In this document: positions 1 to 10,149 of the stretch, piece by piece
Position numbering within the stretch: the first letter of the stretch is position 1
How the letters are laid out: each line of letters opens with the position of its first letter
NCBI GenBank assembly: GCA_963932145.1
Contig: OZ010586.1
Coordinates: 72,551,368-72,615,367, forward strand
Reading direction: 5' to 3'
DNA from: Acanthosepion lycidas
Taxonomy: Eukaryota > Mollusca > Cephalopoda > Sepiida > Sepiidae
Length of the DNA: 64,000 bases
Notes under the pieces: generated by a model
What the model was told of the DNA's origin: nothing
Seen by the model: the letters and a program-made list of their open reading frames with translations, nothing else
Databases searched by the model: none
Made by a program: the position numbers and the translations under genes

Positions 1-19
1 CAAATACGCAATTATTAAA

Positions 20-20
<1 letters not shown>

Positions 21-83
<63 letters not shown>
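21..83. repeat. (CA)n followed by (TA)n microsatellite
   Basis: About 46 bp of CA repeats run directly into 17 bp of TA repeats. The sequence from 84 to about 571 is AT-rich and unique-looking. I see no gene or repeat family in it. Confidence 0.95.
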
Positions 84-573
84 GTACACACACACAAAAT
101 GTATTTTTCTCCAAATAATGTTTTCACAATAAAATTGATATTAAGGAAAATATATAGGTAAAATACTCAAAAAATACATTCATTTTATGCTGTTATTAGA
201 ATCGGTTGCAATCACTTATTAACTTATTAACATAATTTATGATGCAATAATTTATTATTCAACTCGAGGTTTGCTCATCACATCGGAAATTAGCTAAACT
301 TGAAGGAAAAATTCACTCTATTTCCACTAATAATTGCCACAAGGAATACATCGAAGAAACCTCAGAGAATTTAAACCAAATATTATATGAACACAAAACG
401 GACCTTTTGTAAAAATAAAACTCAGTGCATTAGTTACTTACCGTAATGAGTCTGACCATAATTATGATTTTAAATATGCTACTCTAAATAAACGAGAAAG
501 GAATTTACTAAGATGAAAATGCATAGAAAGATCGCTAGATAATCCACAGTAAATGCATTTTCCAGGTTTATTA

Positions 574-675
574 TTAGGTTGGTGCAAAAATAATGACGTA
601 ATAATGTCGTTTTTTGACCTTAAAAATACGTCAAAAAAACGACATTATTAAGTCATTATTTTTGCACCAACCTAA
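574..675. mobile_element. MADE1-like mariner MITE, copy 1
   Basis: A 102-bp element opens with TTAGGTTGGTGCAAAAATAA and closes with its reverse complement, flanked by TA on both sides (572-573, 676-677), the target-site duplication of Tc1/mariner elements. Almost the whole element is one palindrome around a short A/T loop, so either strand can fold into a long hairpin. It has no coding capacity. The terminal motif matches, from memory, the human Hsmar1/MADE1 mariner ends. Confidence 0.93.
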
Positions 676-727
676 TACTACATTTCACTGCAAAAAACTA
701 ATTGAAAATGGTTACATTATATACCTA

Positions 728-730
<3 letters not shown>

Positions 731-790
<60 letters not shown>

Positions 791-823
791 CTAGATTATA
801 TACCTAATGTATATGTATATATA

Positions 824-886
<63 letters not shown>

Positions 887-887
887 A

Positions 888-931
<44 letters not shown>

Positions 932-932
932 G

Positions 933-962
<30 letters not shown>
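731..962. repeat. (TA)n, (GT)n and (CT)n microsatellite cluster
   Basis: Three long TA arrays are separated by GT and CT/GA runs. Open frames here read only Ile-Tyr or Ser-Leu repeats and are not genes. Confidence 0.95.
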
Positions 963-963
<1 letters not shown>

Positions 964-1505
964 TTAATGCAACGTTGAAGACAGACTAGCCACAATTATA
1001 CACGAATGACAAATGTAACTTAGTTTAAGTGGCAACACAGCGCCATCTACCGTAAACTCTTTTTAAACGTAATAACTAAAAACCGAAGGATTTGTGGACA
1101 TTTGTTTATATTTGTCCTTGTTTAGTGTGTGGAACTCACCCCAAAGTTTGTAAAAGTATTTTTGATACACCCTGTACATACATACATACATATATATGTG
1201 TGTGTGTGCGTGTGTGTGTGAAAATGTGTGTGCGACTTTATGGGTGTAAGTAACGTTGTGTTTGTGTAAATTTTTATATACATATTTTGCATGTCTCGCT
1301 TTGAAAATCAGGTGTATTTCTTTGTGTGTGTATGAGTGTGCTTGTTTGTGTGTGTGCATCTGTACAACGGTTCGTGTATATACTTGCGTCTTGTACTAAT
1401 CAATATGTGTCTGTTTATGTGTAAGCTATAAAGCAGACGCTCACGTGTATGACCATGACTGCTTACGTCATTCGTCTGTCGTGTAACGACAGCCTGGGTA
1501 ATCAT
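963..1505. other. Intergenic; degenerate GT-rich tract
   Basis: No gene. A short mariner-terminus-like motif (GATACACCCTGTA near 1162) precedes a degenerate GT-rich stretch from 1190 to 1360. Apparent minus-strand ORFs are His-Thr readings of the GT repeats. Confidence 0.6.
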
Positions 1506-1550
1506 TAACTCACTTATGCATGTTAGGCAAAGGTAAACATTGACGACTCG

Positions 1551-1625
1551 CTAAAGAATGAAAGAAAGGAAAGAACGAACGAACGAACGAATAAAAAGAA
1601 AGAAAGCAAGAAAGAAAGAAAATGA
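1551..1625. repeat. Degenerate (GAAC)n/(GAAA)n tetranucleotide repeat
   Basis: Imperfect GAAA and GAAC units. The following 1626-1875 shows no recognisable feature. Confidence 0.8.
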
Positions 1626-1875
1626 AAATGGGAGAACATTGAAAAGATGGAAGAGGAGAAATTAGTGTGTTGGCATGAAAAAGTTCACGTTGGGTATTCA
1701 ACTCCACAGACCGGGTAAACGCGGTCAGAGTGACCTTTATTTTATCTCACCTTTTACTTCCACCCCGACGTTTTCTTCGTAATATCGAAAGAATTAAATA
1801 AATTTATTTATTTATTCATTCATACTTGTTACTCTGCAATGCACAATGAAACTGGACTGCAGTCCCCTGGTGCGC

Positions 1876-1877
<2 letters not shown>

Positions 1878-1921
<44 letters not shown>

Positions 1922-2036
1922 GCCCCCCCCACACACACACACCCATACACACACACACGCCCCCCACACCCACCCGCACACACCCACACGCCTACACACA
2001 CACACACACACACACACATACACACACACACACGTA
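1878..2036. repeat. Interrupted (CA)n microsatellite with C-rich spacers
   Basis: CA runs are broken by CCCCCC and CCCAC interruptions over about 160 bp. Overlapping ORFs on both strands are repeat translations. 2040-2340 carries no recognisable feature. Confidence 0.95.
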
Positions 2037-2344
2037 CGCCCACATATGAAGAAAAAAAAATCATGCACATCATCGAATGAAGAAAAGTAATACGTTGAAA
2101 ACTGACCACGTGCGCCAGCGTTCATTTTACTCAAGACCCTATGGTTAAAACTTGTCCGTCGAGCGCTTCCACCCAGAACTAAAACATCGCCCCCTGACGG
2201 TAACAGTTCAAACATGCGATACCCGGGATGAATTCTGTCTTTCGTTACGTTTACTGCTCTGTTGTGACAACAGGAATAAGAAAACTGCTTTGCAGAGTAC
2301 AGCGAGCAGCCGATTATTTTCTGGGCAACATGTATGACCTATTG

Positions 2345-2945
2345 TAGGGCTCTCTTGTCCGCTGCCGAGCAGCTGGCATACCTAACAGTGATGCAGTACG
2401 CCAGGGGACTCTCAAATTCATCCATACTTAGAATATTGCTGCCGCGTATGGTTCAGTACTCCTGTTATCTGTCTAGAGCTCCTTGATAAATCCAGAGAAG
2501 AATTATCAATATTATTGGCACTTATGTGGGATCTCTGCTTCAATCACTTTTCCACCACCATAACGTTGCCTCCCTTTGCCTTTTCTATAAATTCTTTCAT
2601 GATAATTTTCGGATGCGCTTTTCGCTATGGTGCCTAGGGTCTTTGAATTTAAGCACAGTACTAGACTGACGACTCGGTCTCACCAATTTACAGCTGAGCT
2701 GGCTAGATGTAACCGTAAATTCTACGCTTTTCTAGCGCTTCCCATTTGTGGAACCTTACGGCTCTATGTTTTTCAGTCAATTTTAATCTGCAAAAATTTA
2801 AATGCAATTATATACTCTTGATTACTCTTCTTGTTCTCGCTCATTAGCAATGTTTCTGTATCTAACTCTTCCACACTCAGTAATCCCTTGCGTCTATGTG
2901 GCTTTACTGCCTTACTTGGGGTGAACTCGATAAAAAAAAATTAGC
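2345..2945 (+). mobile_element. LINE-A 3' fragment (decayed)
   Basis: The stretch matches the C-terminal and 3' UTR part of the better LINE-A copy at 52856-53905. Shared landmarks are the stretch encoding EFK.STRL..RSHQFT (about 2645-2690), the LWNSLP-like part and the 3' end reading roughly 'cccttgcgtc..gtggctttactgcc..cttggggtgaa'. The frame is broken by many stops. Upstream RT motifs are missing, as expected for a 5'-truncated copy. Confidence 0.75.
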
Positions 2946-3093
2946 AGTGGTAGAAGGTCATCAGCAACTCGCTTGTAAATGATTTTTTTTCTGTAAATAG
3001 ACACTTCTGTGCCTTCGTGATGATCGCGATGTTTTATTTTCAAAGCATTTTCTCAGTAACATTATTCACAATGCAATTTATATGTGTACGTTT

Positions 3094-3345
3094 GGTTGAG
3101 TGATATAGCAACATGTCAACCTTTGTTGGGTGATATAGCGACATGTCAACCTTTGTTGGGTGATGTAACGACATGTCAACCTTTGTTGGGTGATATAACG
3201 ACATGTCAACCTTTGTTGGGTGATATAGCAACATGTCAACCTTTGTTGGGTGATATAGCGACATGTCAACCTTTGTTGGGTGATATAGCAACATGTCAAA
3301 CTTTGCTGGGTGATATAACGACATGTCAACTTTTGTTGGGTGATT
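3094..3345. repeat. 30-bp minisatellite, about 8.4 units
   Basis: A 30-bp unit (tgatatagcgacatgtcaac plus ctttgttggg) is repeated head to tail with single-base variants. Because 30 is divisible by 3, decapeptide-repeat ORFs appear on both strands. I treat these as by-products. There are no spacers, so this is not a CRISPR array. Confidence 0.95.
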
Positions 3346-3664
3346 TAAAGCAGACTATAATTATCATAGAAATCAATAATTAGATAGGCGTTGGCCGTGC
3401 TCACACTAGAGACAAAAAGTTAGGTCTAAGTCCGGTTTACAGTTGAGTGACAAAAGAAAATATTGAAATATTGACCCTTTTGAGGTGCAATTCTGACCGC
3501 CACCGGCCAGTAAATGTATTTCGATGGTAACATTATCTGTATTGCACTTCTATGCAAAAATCATTTGCATATTAATCATGTAAATAATTCTTGGAAATGA
3601 TAATGATTCAAATCAAATTAATAGGTCATATATTTACGATGCATTTCTATAGTAATACTATTAA
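3346..3664. other. Intergenic, AT-rich
   Basis: I see no gene, repeat family or RNA in this stretch. Confidence 0.5.
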
Positions 3665-3850
3665 AAATGCATTTTTATAGTCGTCGTCGTTGGATTAATC
3701 TCGTATCCAAGAATTAAATTTCTCCTTTGCTGATCGCTTCTTTTATGATTATAGCGTTCATTACTAAATTGGCCGACAACGTGCAGATTCAGAACTAGAA
3801 GGTTCCAATTTCACGAAGACCTGCTCCCATCATCCATTCCATGTTGCCGT
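3665..3850 (-). mobile_element. LINE-F-like relic fragment
   Basis: About 100 bp ('..aattaaatttctcctttgctgatcgcttcttttatgat..') is alignable with 45900-45985 at the 3' edge of the LINE-F relic. No open frame survives. Confidence 0.45.
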
Positions 3851-4446
3851 TTGGCTTTGCGAGAGTTGGTTGGATGTGAAAGAAAATCAGTGTAGAAGGC
3901 ATAAATTTGTTTAAGGTTAACTTGCCAGGAAATGACCCACACACTTGGTTTCATGACCTTCCTCTGTGGCACATATCGAAAGCAGAATCGATATGCAGAA
4001 TCCAGTTATGAAACTGCAACGGACTGCCGCTTGTCTCTGTTATAATTTCGAGTGACGCCTTCTGTAGTATATCCGTTATGCGTAGCTATCTTCATCTGAT
4101 GGTTCAACCGTTCTGTTGTAATCGTTATCCGCTTGTTCCATCGTTGGGGTCTTTGGGGTTGGTCGAACTTAGTCTCGGCCTTCGTCATCGACCTTGCCGT
4201 CAAGACTGGCCTTACCAGGAGTTTAGAACATCCGACGGCATTGCTCTCCGAGTCATTGATCCACGCAAGCTTCTCTACCACGCAAGGAGCGATCATTAGT
4301 GGTAATCACATGGAAACATACACTACTACTACTACTACTTGTAACGGCATTCACCCAGAGTTGGTTGAGCCGGCTCCAATATTGGAGTTTCATGGGAATT
4401 TGGAATTCACAAGCGGTCCCCAAACCCGCATATATAGGCTTCAAAA
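3851..4446. other. Unclassified sequence with short ORFs on both strands
   Basis: Overlapping ORFs on plus (4133-4702) and minus (4006-4296) have no domain I recognise. It contains a short ACT trinucleotide run near 4322. It may be an old repeat. I can give no function. Confidence 0.4.
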
Positions 4447-4792
4447 GTTTCCCAGGAAACCGACAGCCCGACAACAGCACATGAGATTTGATTATAGGGG
4501 TGAAGGTTTCGTGCAGGACCATCCACACTTTTTGAAGGAACGAATGCAGAGACGTGGTGCACCGACCAAACGACCCTCTGCAGGTTTTGAATTCAGAGTT
4601 TTCCTTCTCCTAGACCAGTTGCCATCCAAGGCTATAGAACCCATAGCTGGAGGGAGAAGAAGAGGATTCACACCTTTCCCAAAGTTATTAGCACGTAAGT
4701 GAATGTAATGGATTCGACTGGAATTCGAACTCGGATCTCCGATTCCTCAATCCAAGCCGCTATCCGTTACTCTATCCTCCGAAAACATATAT
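4447..4792 (-). mobile_element. S1 SINE, extended 3' region plus tRNA-like head
   Basis: Reading the minus strand, a tRNA-like B-box (gagttcgaattccagtcgaa) at about 4735-4715 is followed by the S1 body ('acttacgtgctaataac.ttgggaaaggt') and then a longer extension to 4447. That extension recurs at 35523-35705. The plus-strand ORF across it is fortuitous. Confidence 0.7.
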
Positions 4793-4920
4793 AGTCACAT
4801 ATATTTTACACTGGATTAAACACTACCACATTATGATTATTACTTTAGAAATAAAACAATAAATAAGAAAATAATTAAAATAAAAAGAATATCATTAAAT
4901 ATATGAGAAATCTTTTATTA

Positions 4921-5021
4921 TTAGTTTGGTGCGAAAATAATGACGTAATAATGTCGTTTTTTGACGTATTTTTAAACGTCAAAAACGACATTATTACGTC
5001 ATTATTTTTGCACCAACCTAA
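4921..5021. mobile_element. MADE1-like MITE, copy 2
   Basis: 101 bp with the same palindromic plan as copy 1 and a TA duplication on both sides (4919-4920, 5022-5023). The left end carries two substitutions (TTAGTTTGGTGCG), so its terminal repeats no longer match perfectly. Confidence 0.92.
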
Positions 5022-5094
5022 TATTATTATTATTATTAAAAATATTCGAAGGATAAATAGTAGAGGAAGAAATTGACTATAGTAATAACATTTC

Positions 5095-5840
5095 TTTCTT
5101 TCTATGTGCTGTGTCCTTTCAGGACGTATGCGATCATGGCTCTCCACATCCCTCTATTCCTTGTAGCTCTCAACAAGTTCCTTCCTTCTGCTACCCGCCC
5201 CAAGACCACGTTCTGTCATCAACTTGCTCAAGGGCGCTAGGTATGTCATGCATTGTTTTCTCCTGTCTCTATTTCCCTCTGTTCGACCCGTGAATATCAG
5301 ATTCTCCAAGCCTTCCTTCCTCATTATGTGTCCGAGGAACTTCAGCTGCCTCTCCCTGATATTAAGTATACGCCCCGCCCTTGTTTGCATCCTCTCTAAG
5401 ACCTCATCGTCGCTAACACGCTCGGTCCATGATATCCTTAGCATCCTTCTGTAGAACCACTTCTCTGTCACCTCGAGTTTCTTCTTCATCTTTGAGAAAA
5501 TCATCCAACATTCAATGAAGTAAAGAAGGACAGATGTTACGTGACAGCTCAGTATTCTCCTGTCTTGCAATACTCTGCCCAGCTTTTGGAATTCGATCTT
5601 AACCATCCCAATACATCTACGGATCTCAGTGTCGCAGTTACCGTCCTCTGTCAGAACGCTTCCCAGATATTTAAACTTTCGCGTCGGCTTGATTCTAATG
5701 TCCCCGACCTGCAAATCGCATTTCAGGCTCATTCTTTTACTGATGACCATGCATTCTGTTTTCTTGTAGTTTATGCTTAGTCCCTTCTTCTCACTCTCCG
5801 TCGCTATCTTCTGTAAGAGATTTTGTAATTTCTTTTCCGT
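5095..5840 (-). mobile_element. RTE-like LINE, C-terminal coding part
   Basis: An open frame of 198 codons (5154-5750, minus) reads in order: MVISKRM, FKYLGSVLTEDG with CDTEIRRCIG, a block with WFYRRMLRISWTERVSDDEV, FLGHIMRKEGLENLIFTGR, then a basic tail. This is the region after the reverse transcriptase palm in endonuclease-reverse-transcriptase proteins of the RTE type (family knowledge). The catalytic YADD box should lie just beyond 5840 and is not present, so the copy is truncated. It is the least damaged RTE copy in the window and a good reference for the other fragments. Confidence 0.85.
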
Positions 5841-6185
5841 GTCTCATAACTGAAATTAACACAATTTGTAATCATTTATACAATTTATATTAAATTTAGT
5901 TTTAAAATTTCAGCGTCCCTTTCCTTCATGTGCATGTGTAATAACATCAACGTTTAACTAAAGGACAAAACGCGTCACACCAAAAATGTTTTCCACTTTG
6001 TTCATAGCTTTTCTGATTACGGACAATCTTCTTAATGGCGTTTGTCTTACTGTGTAAGTAAAGAAATAGATCTTGAACGCGCTTCTACCTTGCAAAGTTG
6101 CAAATTGCACCAAAACAAGATCCATCAGTCTACAGTCCAAACTACTGTTTCTAACCATTCTTGAATATTTATATTTACTTGCTAC
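5841..6185. other. Intergenic
   Basis: AT-rich sequence with no gene or repeat I can name. The last bases lead into repeat family H. Confidence 0.4.
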
Positions 6186-6860
6186 CGCACAATGGCAATA
6201 GTAATGGTAATATTAGCCTTTTTCCTACAAAGAAACATTTGGTATACATTGACCAACCAGCAAATAGTGATTCTGGTTGAGATTTATAAAATCTGTCTTT
6301 TAAATGTTTTACAGGAAAACAGTTTTCTCAAAGTACAGTAGCTGTTATCGTTCTTTCCAGTGTCATGGGTTTCCTTGATAAGATTTTATTTGAAGCAGTG
6401 TAGAATATTAACACTTGATTATGGCATTATTTTCTCTTCGATTTACAGGCGCTGTCCATTTTAGTTGTTGCTACTGTTGGAAGTTCACAACTGATGTCGT
6501 TCATGTTATTTAGTACAATTATTTGATTGCGATTCAGTAGCACCAGTCCACAATATTCGAAGAAGGACGATCTTTGCCAAGACCCACAGGTTTCATTCGC
6601 TCAAAGCCTTTTTTCACCATTGATCTTATAAAGCGCTAGCATACAGTTGACAATATAGATATTAGATATGATATAGATATTGCTGAACGGTTTTGGTGAC
6701 ATGCATGACATCCATATGAAAGTCACAATCTGATCAGGCTATTTAAATAAAAGACTCGGGTTTTCAGGTTGATGTTTTGGTTTTGTAACAATTTGCAGTG
6801 TTGGACAAATCTACCTCTGGCGTAGCCTTTTCTATGCTCAATTTCCTTTTCTCCTATACT
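6186..6860 (+). repeat. Dispersed repeat family H, copy 1
   Basis: It aligns collinearly with 55090-55635 (same strand) and in inverse with 22085-22420 and 48690-49000. Shared blocks include 'gttatcgttctttccag', 'tgtccattttagt.gttgct', 'catgacatc.atatgaaa' and 'ttttcaggttgatgttttgg'. No open frame is conserved in any copy and no ends or target duplications are clear, so its class is unknown. Confidence 0.65.
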
Positions 6861-7945
6861 TGGAATTTCAAAACCTTACTTTAACTCTGATTCGGGCTAT
6901 AAGTATAATTTCGGCCCAAAAAACGATTAAGGTCGAAATTCTAATTCAGATCGTGAACTGAGTTCTTCAAATCGCAAACACCGTGGAACATTAAGTTGAG
7001 TTCAAATTCCAAACTCAGCAGAACTTCAACACCTCACGTCAGAAAACCTTTCACTTTAACATAATTCATTGATATTTTGAAAAAATTTTTAGATACTTTA
7101 AACTGAATTTAAAGCCAAAAAATTTAAATTCACAAAGTTTTTCTGCTACTTTAAACTCAGTATAAATTAAAAACTTTTAAAATCATTCATTTTTTCAGTT
7201 ATTTTAAAATTATAATTTTTAACTGTTCGCTTCACATCCGGACACAAATCCCAAAAGCTGGATGTTCATCAGATGAAGAGAAGATTTTCAATCCCGGGAT
7301 CATCCTGATTCCAAAGAACTATAATATATCTATGTAGAACAAGTGCGGCTCAAGTTAGAGGGTTTTCAGACACATTGAAAGGCAAGCAGACAGAATTTGC
7401 CGTTTACTTATTTAGATATGGGAAAATCGAATGCATATGTGATATAGCACACAAATCAATACAGCATTTGATAAAGAGTAATCTATAAATTATACTGATT
7501 CTTTTATCTGTGTTCCAAAGATTATGGCACGCCCGTTTCTTTATTAACATTTAGTGAAACGGGGAGGTATTTCTTGGGGACGAATGAGCGGAAACCTGTG
7601 GTTAGAAAAATTAAATACTTGTCCACAATTCTAAGATATATAAGTATTGTTATAATGGGTGAATCATATTTGTTGTTTCCATCGTCTTCCGAAACAAATG
7701 CTGTGATCAAAACAGAAAAGATGAGGATAATCTTCCAAATGTTTCGTGGTGTAATAACAATATCAGAACTGAAATAAGACCAATAATATTAAGAGGAACT
7801 AAAAACATCAATGGCTTACAAAACAGGCTTTTTTTCCGATAGAAATGGCTAAAAGATACTTCCTGGAGCTTTTATGAGAAGATGAGCTATTTGGTCGACT
7901 TCTTTTGTTTTCTCTTGTAAATTCTGGTATAATTATTATTGTTAT
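6861..7945. other. Intergenic, AT-rich
   Basis: 6880-7200 holds degenerate short repeats around 'actttaaactcag'. 7200-7945 shows nothing recognisable. A 67-codon plus ORF at 7574-7777 has no family resemblance that I can see. Confidence 0.5.
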
Positions 7946-7947
7946 TA

Positions 7948-8049
7948 TTAGGTTGGTGCAAAAATAATGACGTATTAATGTCGTTTTTTGACGTTAAAAA
8001 ATACGTCAAAAAACGACATTATTACGTCATTATTTTTGCACCAACCTAA
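7948..8049. mobile_element. MADE1-like MITE, copy 3 (102 bp)
   Basis: A near-perfect palindrome with intact terminal inverted repeats. The left TA is at 7946-7947. The right TA (8050-8051) is shared with the next MITE. Confidence 0.94.
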
Positions 8050-8051
8050 TA

Positions 8052-8130
8052 TTAGGTTGCTGCAAAATAATGTCGTTTTCTCACATATGTTACTATGTGA
8101 GAAAACGACATTATTTTTGCACCAACCTAA
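8052..8130. mobile_element. MADE1-like MITE, short subfamily (79 bp)
   Basis: Same termini as the 102-bp form but a different core (gtcgttttctcacata.gttactatgtgagaaaacgac), giving a 79-bp hairpin. TA at 8050-8051 and 8131-8132. The left terminus has TTAGGTTGCTGCA with a one-base deletion. The length is close to human MADE1 (about 80 bp). Confidence 0.92.
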
Positions 8131-8134
8131 TATT

Positions 8135-8510
8135 TGTAATTTCTGTTGTATACACATTTCATTCCGGATCCCAACTAGAGATCTAAGGTCAGAAATGGCA
8201 TCATGACATTTTCCACTGATCCTTTTTTTGTAACCCCCCCCAAAGAAAAAAACAAAAAAATACAACCTAAGACCACACACATTTTACGTAGATAAAACCC
8301 TTTCTAATGTGTGAGCTGTACTTGTGAGTACAATTTTTTGTATTTCTTTAAGGCATAGGCTACCAGCGATCCTTTTAATGAGTCTATCAGAACTTTTTCC
8401 AGTTAATCCGAGTGCTCCAGCTACAACTGGAAATACTGATGTCCTTATGTGCCACAATTTTAGATTTCCGCTTCAAGATCCTTGTATTTTGATAGTTTAT
8501 TATTATTTTA
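8135..8510 (-). mobile_element. LINE-D 3' part (decayed)
   Basis: The reverse complement matches 54470-54850. Minus-strand reading includes a PVVAGALGL-like segment (about 8440-8410), a LKEIQK-like segment, then the 3' UTR. The remnant shows the same 'atggcatcatgacattttccactga' landmark as the copies at 54000-54800. Its C8 and A-rich runs are indel-prone. Confidence 0.7.
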
Positions 8511-8679
8511 AAAAAAATCTTTTTGACCTGCATTTGTTTTCTAATCACATGTCGCGTCGTAACCAATAACCTAGGCAAGTGAAGATTGTGATTTTTTGTT
8601 CTTCTTTTCACTTAATTAAACAAAAGTCAGCTATTAACAAAAAAAAAAAAAAAAAAAGAAATTAATGGACAAAGCTGTT
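8511..8679. other. Low-complexity spacer with poly(A)
   Basis: Contains an 18-20 bp A run at about 8639-8658. Nothing else is recognisable. Confidence 0.6.
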
Positions 8680-8995
8680 CGCAGGATATGGCCTGTGTTT
8701 GTGAGAACTTTTTTTTTTTTTTTTTTTACATTTTCTGCTGAGATGGTGTACCAGAGATTTTGTTGATTTGTTCTTGAATTCCTTTCTTTATCAGTCCCAA
8801 AACTCCAAAGAAAACCTGACTTTTAGTTCTTAAGTGCTACATTTTTTTTTTATTTCCATCTCCGGTTCTTTGTATTTGTTTAGTTTTTCAGAAGAATTCG
8901 CAAAGATGTTTTTTGTCACTTTTGTCATTTTTTTTTTTTTTTTTGCAATGACTGGGCGATTTGCTTGTATTTTTCCATCTGTGTTGAAAATTATT
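8680..8995 (-). mobile_element. LINE-D-like C-terminal relic
   Basis: On the minus strand, 8830-8750 reads GVLGLIKKGIQEQINKI, the counterpart of the GALGL.KKG segment of LINE-D. T runs of 18 or more bases interrupt it. It is a different, older copy from 8135-8510. Confidence 0.55.
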
Positions 8996-8999
8996 ATTA

Positions 9000-9187
9000 C
9001 AGTGTAACCCGGATATAAGGGAGTTGTCGGGACCGGAGAAGAAGTCTCTTATATCCGTGTTTCTCTTATATCCGGGTTTGGTCTATTTTGTTTACATTAA
9101 CACAGGCTCTAAATTGGGACCAGAGAAAATATCTCTTATATCCGAGTTTCTCTTATATCCGGGTCTCTTATAAACCGGGTTACACTG
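9000..9187. mobile_element. Pogo/Tigger-like MITE with internal ATATCCGGGT repeats
   Basis: Terminal inverted repeats CAGTGTAACCCGG / CCGGGTTACACTG are flanked by TA (8998-8999, 9188-9189). The 188-bp interior has two copies of a tctcttatatccg-gtttctcttatatccggg module. CAGTG-type ends with a TA duplication are typical of pogo/Tigger elements (family knowledge). It does not code. Confidence 0.85.
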
Positions 9188-9299
9188 TATTACTATTATT
9201 GTTATTATTCTCATCTTCCTCACGGTCTTTCGTTTTCCACCGGAGATCTTGCATTATGCATGTTTTCCATCATGTAGAACTACCTTAGACAGAAAGCCC

Positions 9300-9960
9300 C
9301 TTTCGCAGGATATTTTCAGAGCCAATCAACGTAGACTTCTGAAGCTTTATTCTGATTTTATTCGTGTAAGTCTATCAGTTTGGCAGTATTGACCCCAAAG
9401 CTCCAATGATAGCTGGGATAATAGCAATCTAGATGTCCCACATTCTGGTAATCTCAAACCGGTGGTTAGTGTATTTTTTAAACTTTATAATTTCTCTGGC
9501 CTTGGTATTATGATCATCAGGGACAGACACAACGACGAGGAGATATTTTCTTGTGTGTTTTTTTGGTTTGTTTTGTGTTTTGTCAACAACGATGATGTCT
9601 GGTTTGCAGAATTCAAGTATGCGGTCTGTTTGAATGTTGAAATATCTTCAAAGATCTTGACTTGATCATTTTCGACCACATTCTCTGGCTTGTGACGGTA
9701 TCACTTCTGTTCGTCTTTAAATTCATACTTCCTTCGTAACCACAAATGCAGAGGGAAGGCAACTTTATCATGGTGGCGATTGTATACTTTCTTCTACAAG
9801 CGCTAATGATGTGGTTGGTATTTTTCAGTCCCATGCCACAGAACCTGTATTTGTCCGAATCCACTTAGTGGTAGCTTCAGGACAGAATTAGTCTTCAAGG
9901 ATTGGTCTTGGGTTGGTACCAGTAGTCGTCCTTTTCAGTTGTTTATTATTCTTCTTCTAC
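9300..9960 (-). mobile_element. LINE-D-clade relic, second lineage
   Basis: Minus-strand fragments read ILEFCKPDIIVVDK, then VVSVPDDHN.KARE, then IPAIIGALGSI. This is the same order as the post-RT C-terminal domain of non-LTR elements that carry a P(V/A)(V/I)(V/I)GALG motif. Stops and frameshifts occur throughout. It is diverged from 53895-54850, so probably a separate family of the same clade. Confidence 0.6.
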
Positions 9961-9968
9961 TCCTACTA

Positions 9969-10070
9969 TTAGGTTGGTGCAAAAATAATGACGTAATAAT
10001 ATCGTTTTTTGACGTTGAAAAATACGTCAAAAAACGACATTATTACGTCATTATTTTTGCACCAACCTAA
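9969..10070. mobile_element. MADE1-like MITE, copy 5 (102 bp)
   Basis: Full-length palindrome with TA duplications at 9967-9968 and 10071-10072. It is nearly identical to copies 1, 3 and 6. Confidence 0.94.
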
Positions 10071-10149
10071 TATTTATCTTGTTCTCCCACTCCACCTTTT
10101 TTTTTTTATCCCTCCCTCTTTATTCATCTCTTACTTTTCTACCTCTCCT

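Noticed and set aside
614..967. 117-codon plus ORF
   Set aside because: Starts inside a MITE and then reads Ile-Tyr repeats through TA arrays.
1816..2215. Overlapping ORFs on both strands
   Set aside because: Thr-His and Cys-Val repeats from the (CA)n microsatellite.
3094..3345. CRISPR-like array
   Set aside because: Units are contiguous with no spacers, in a eukaryotic repeat context.
4133..4702. 189-codon plus ORF as a gene
   Set aside because: Its second half lies in S1 repeat sequence that recurs at 35523-35705 and is read antisense to the SINE.
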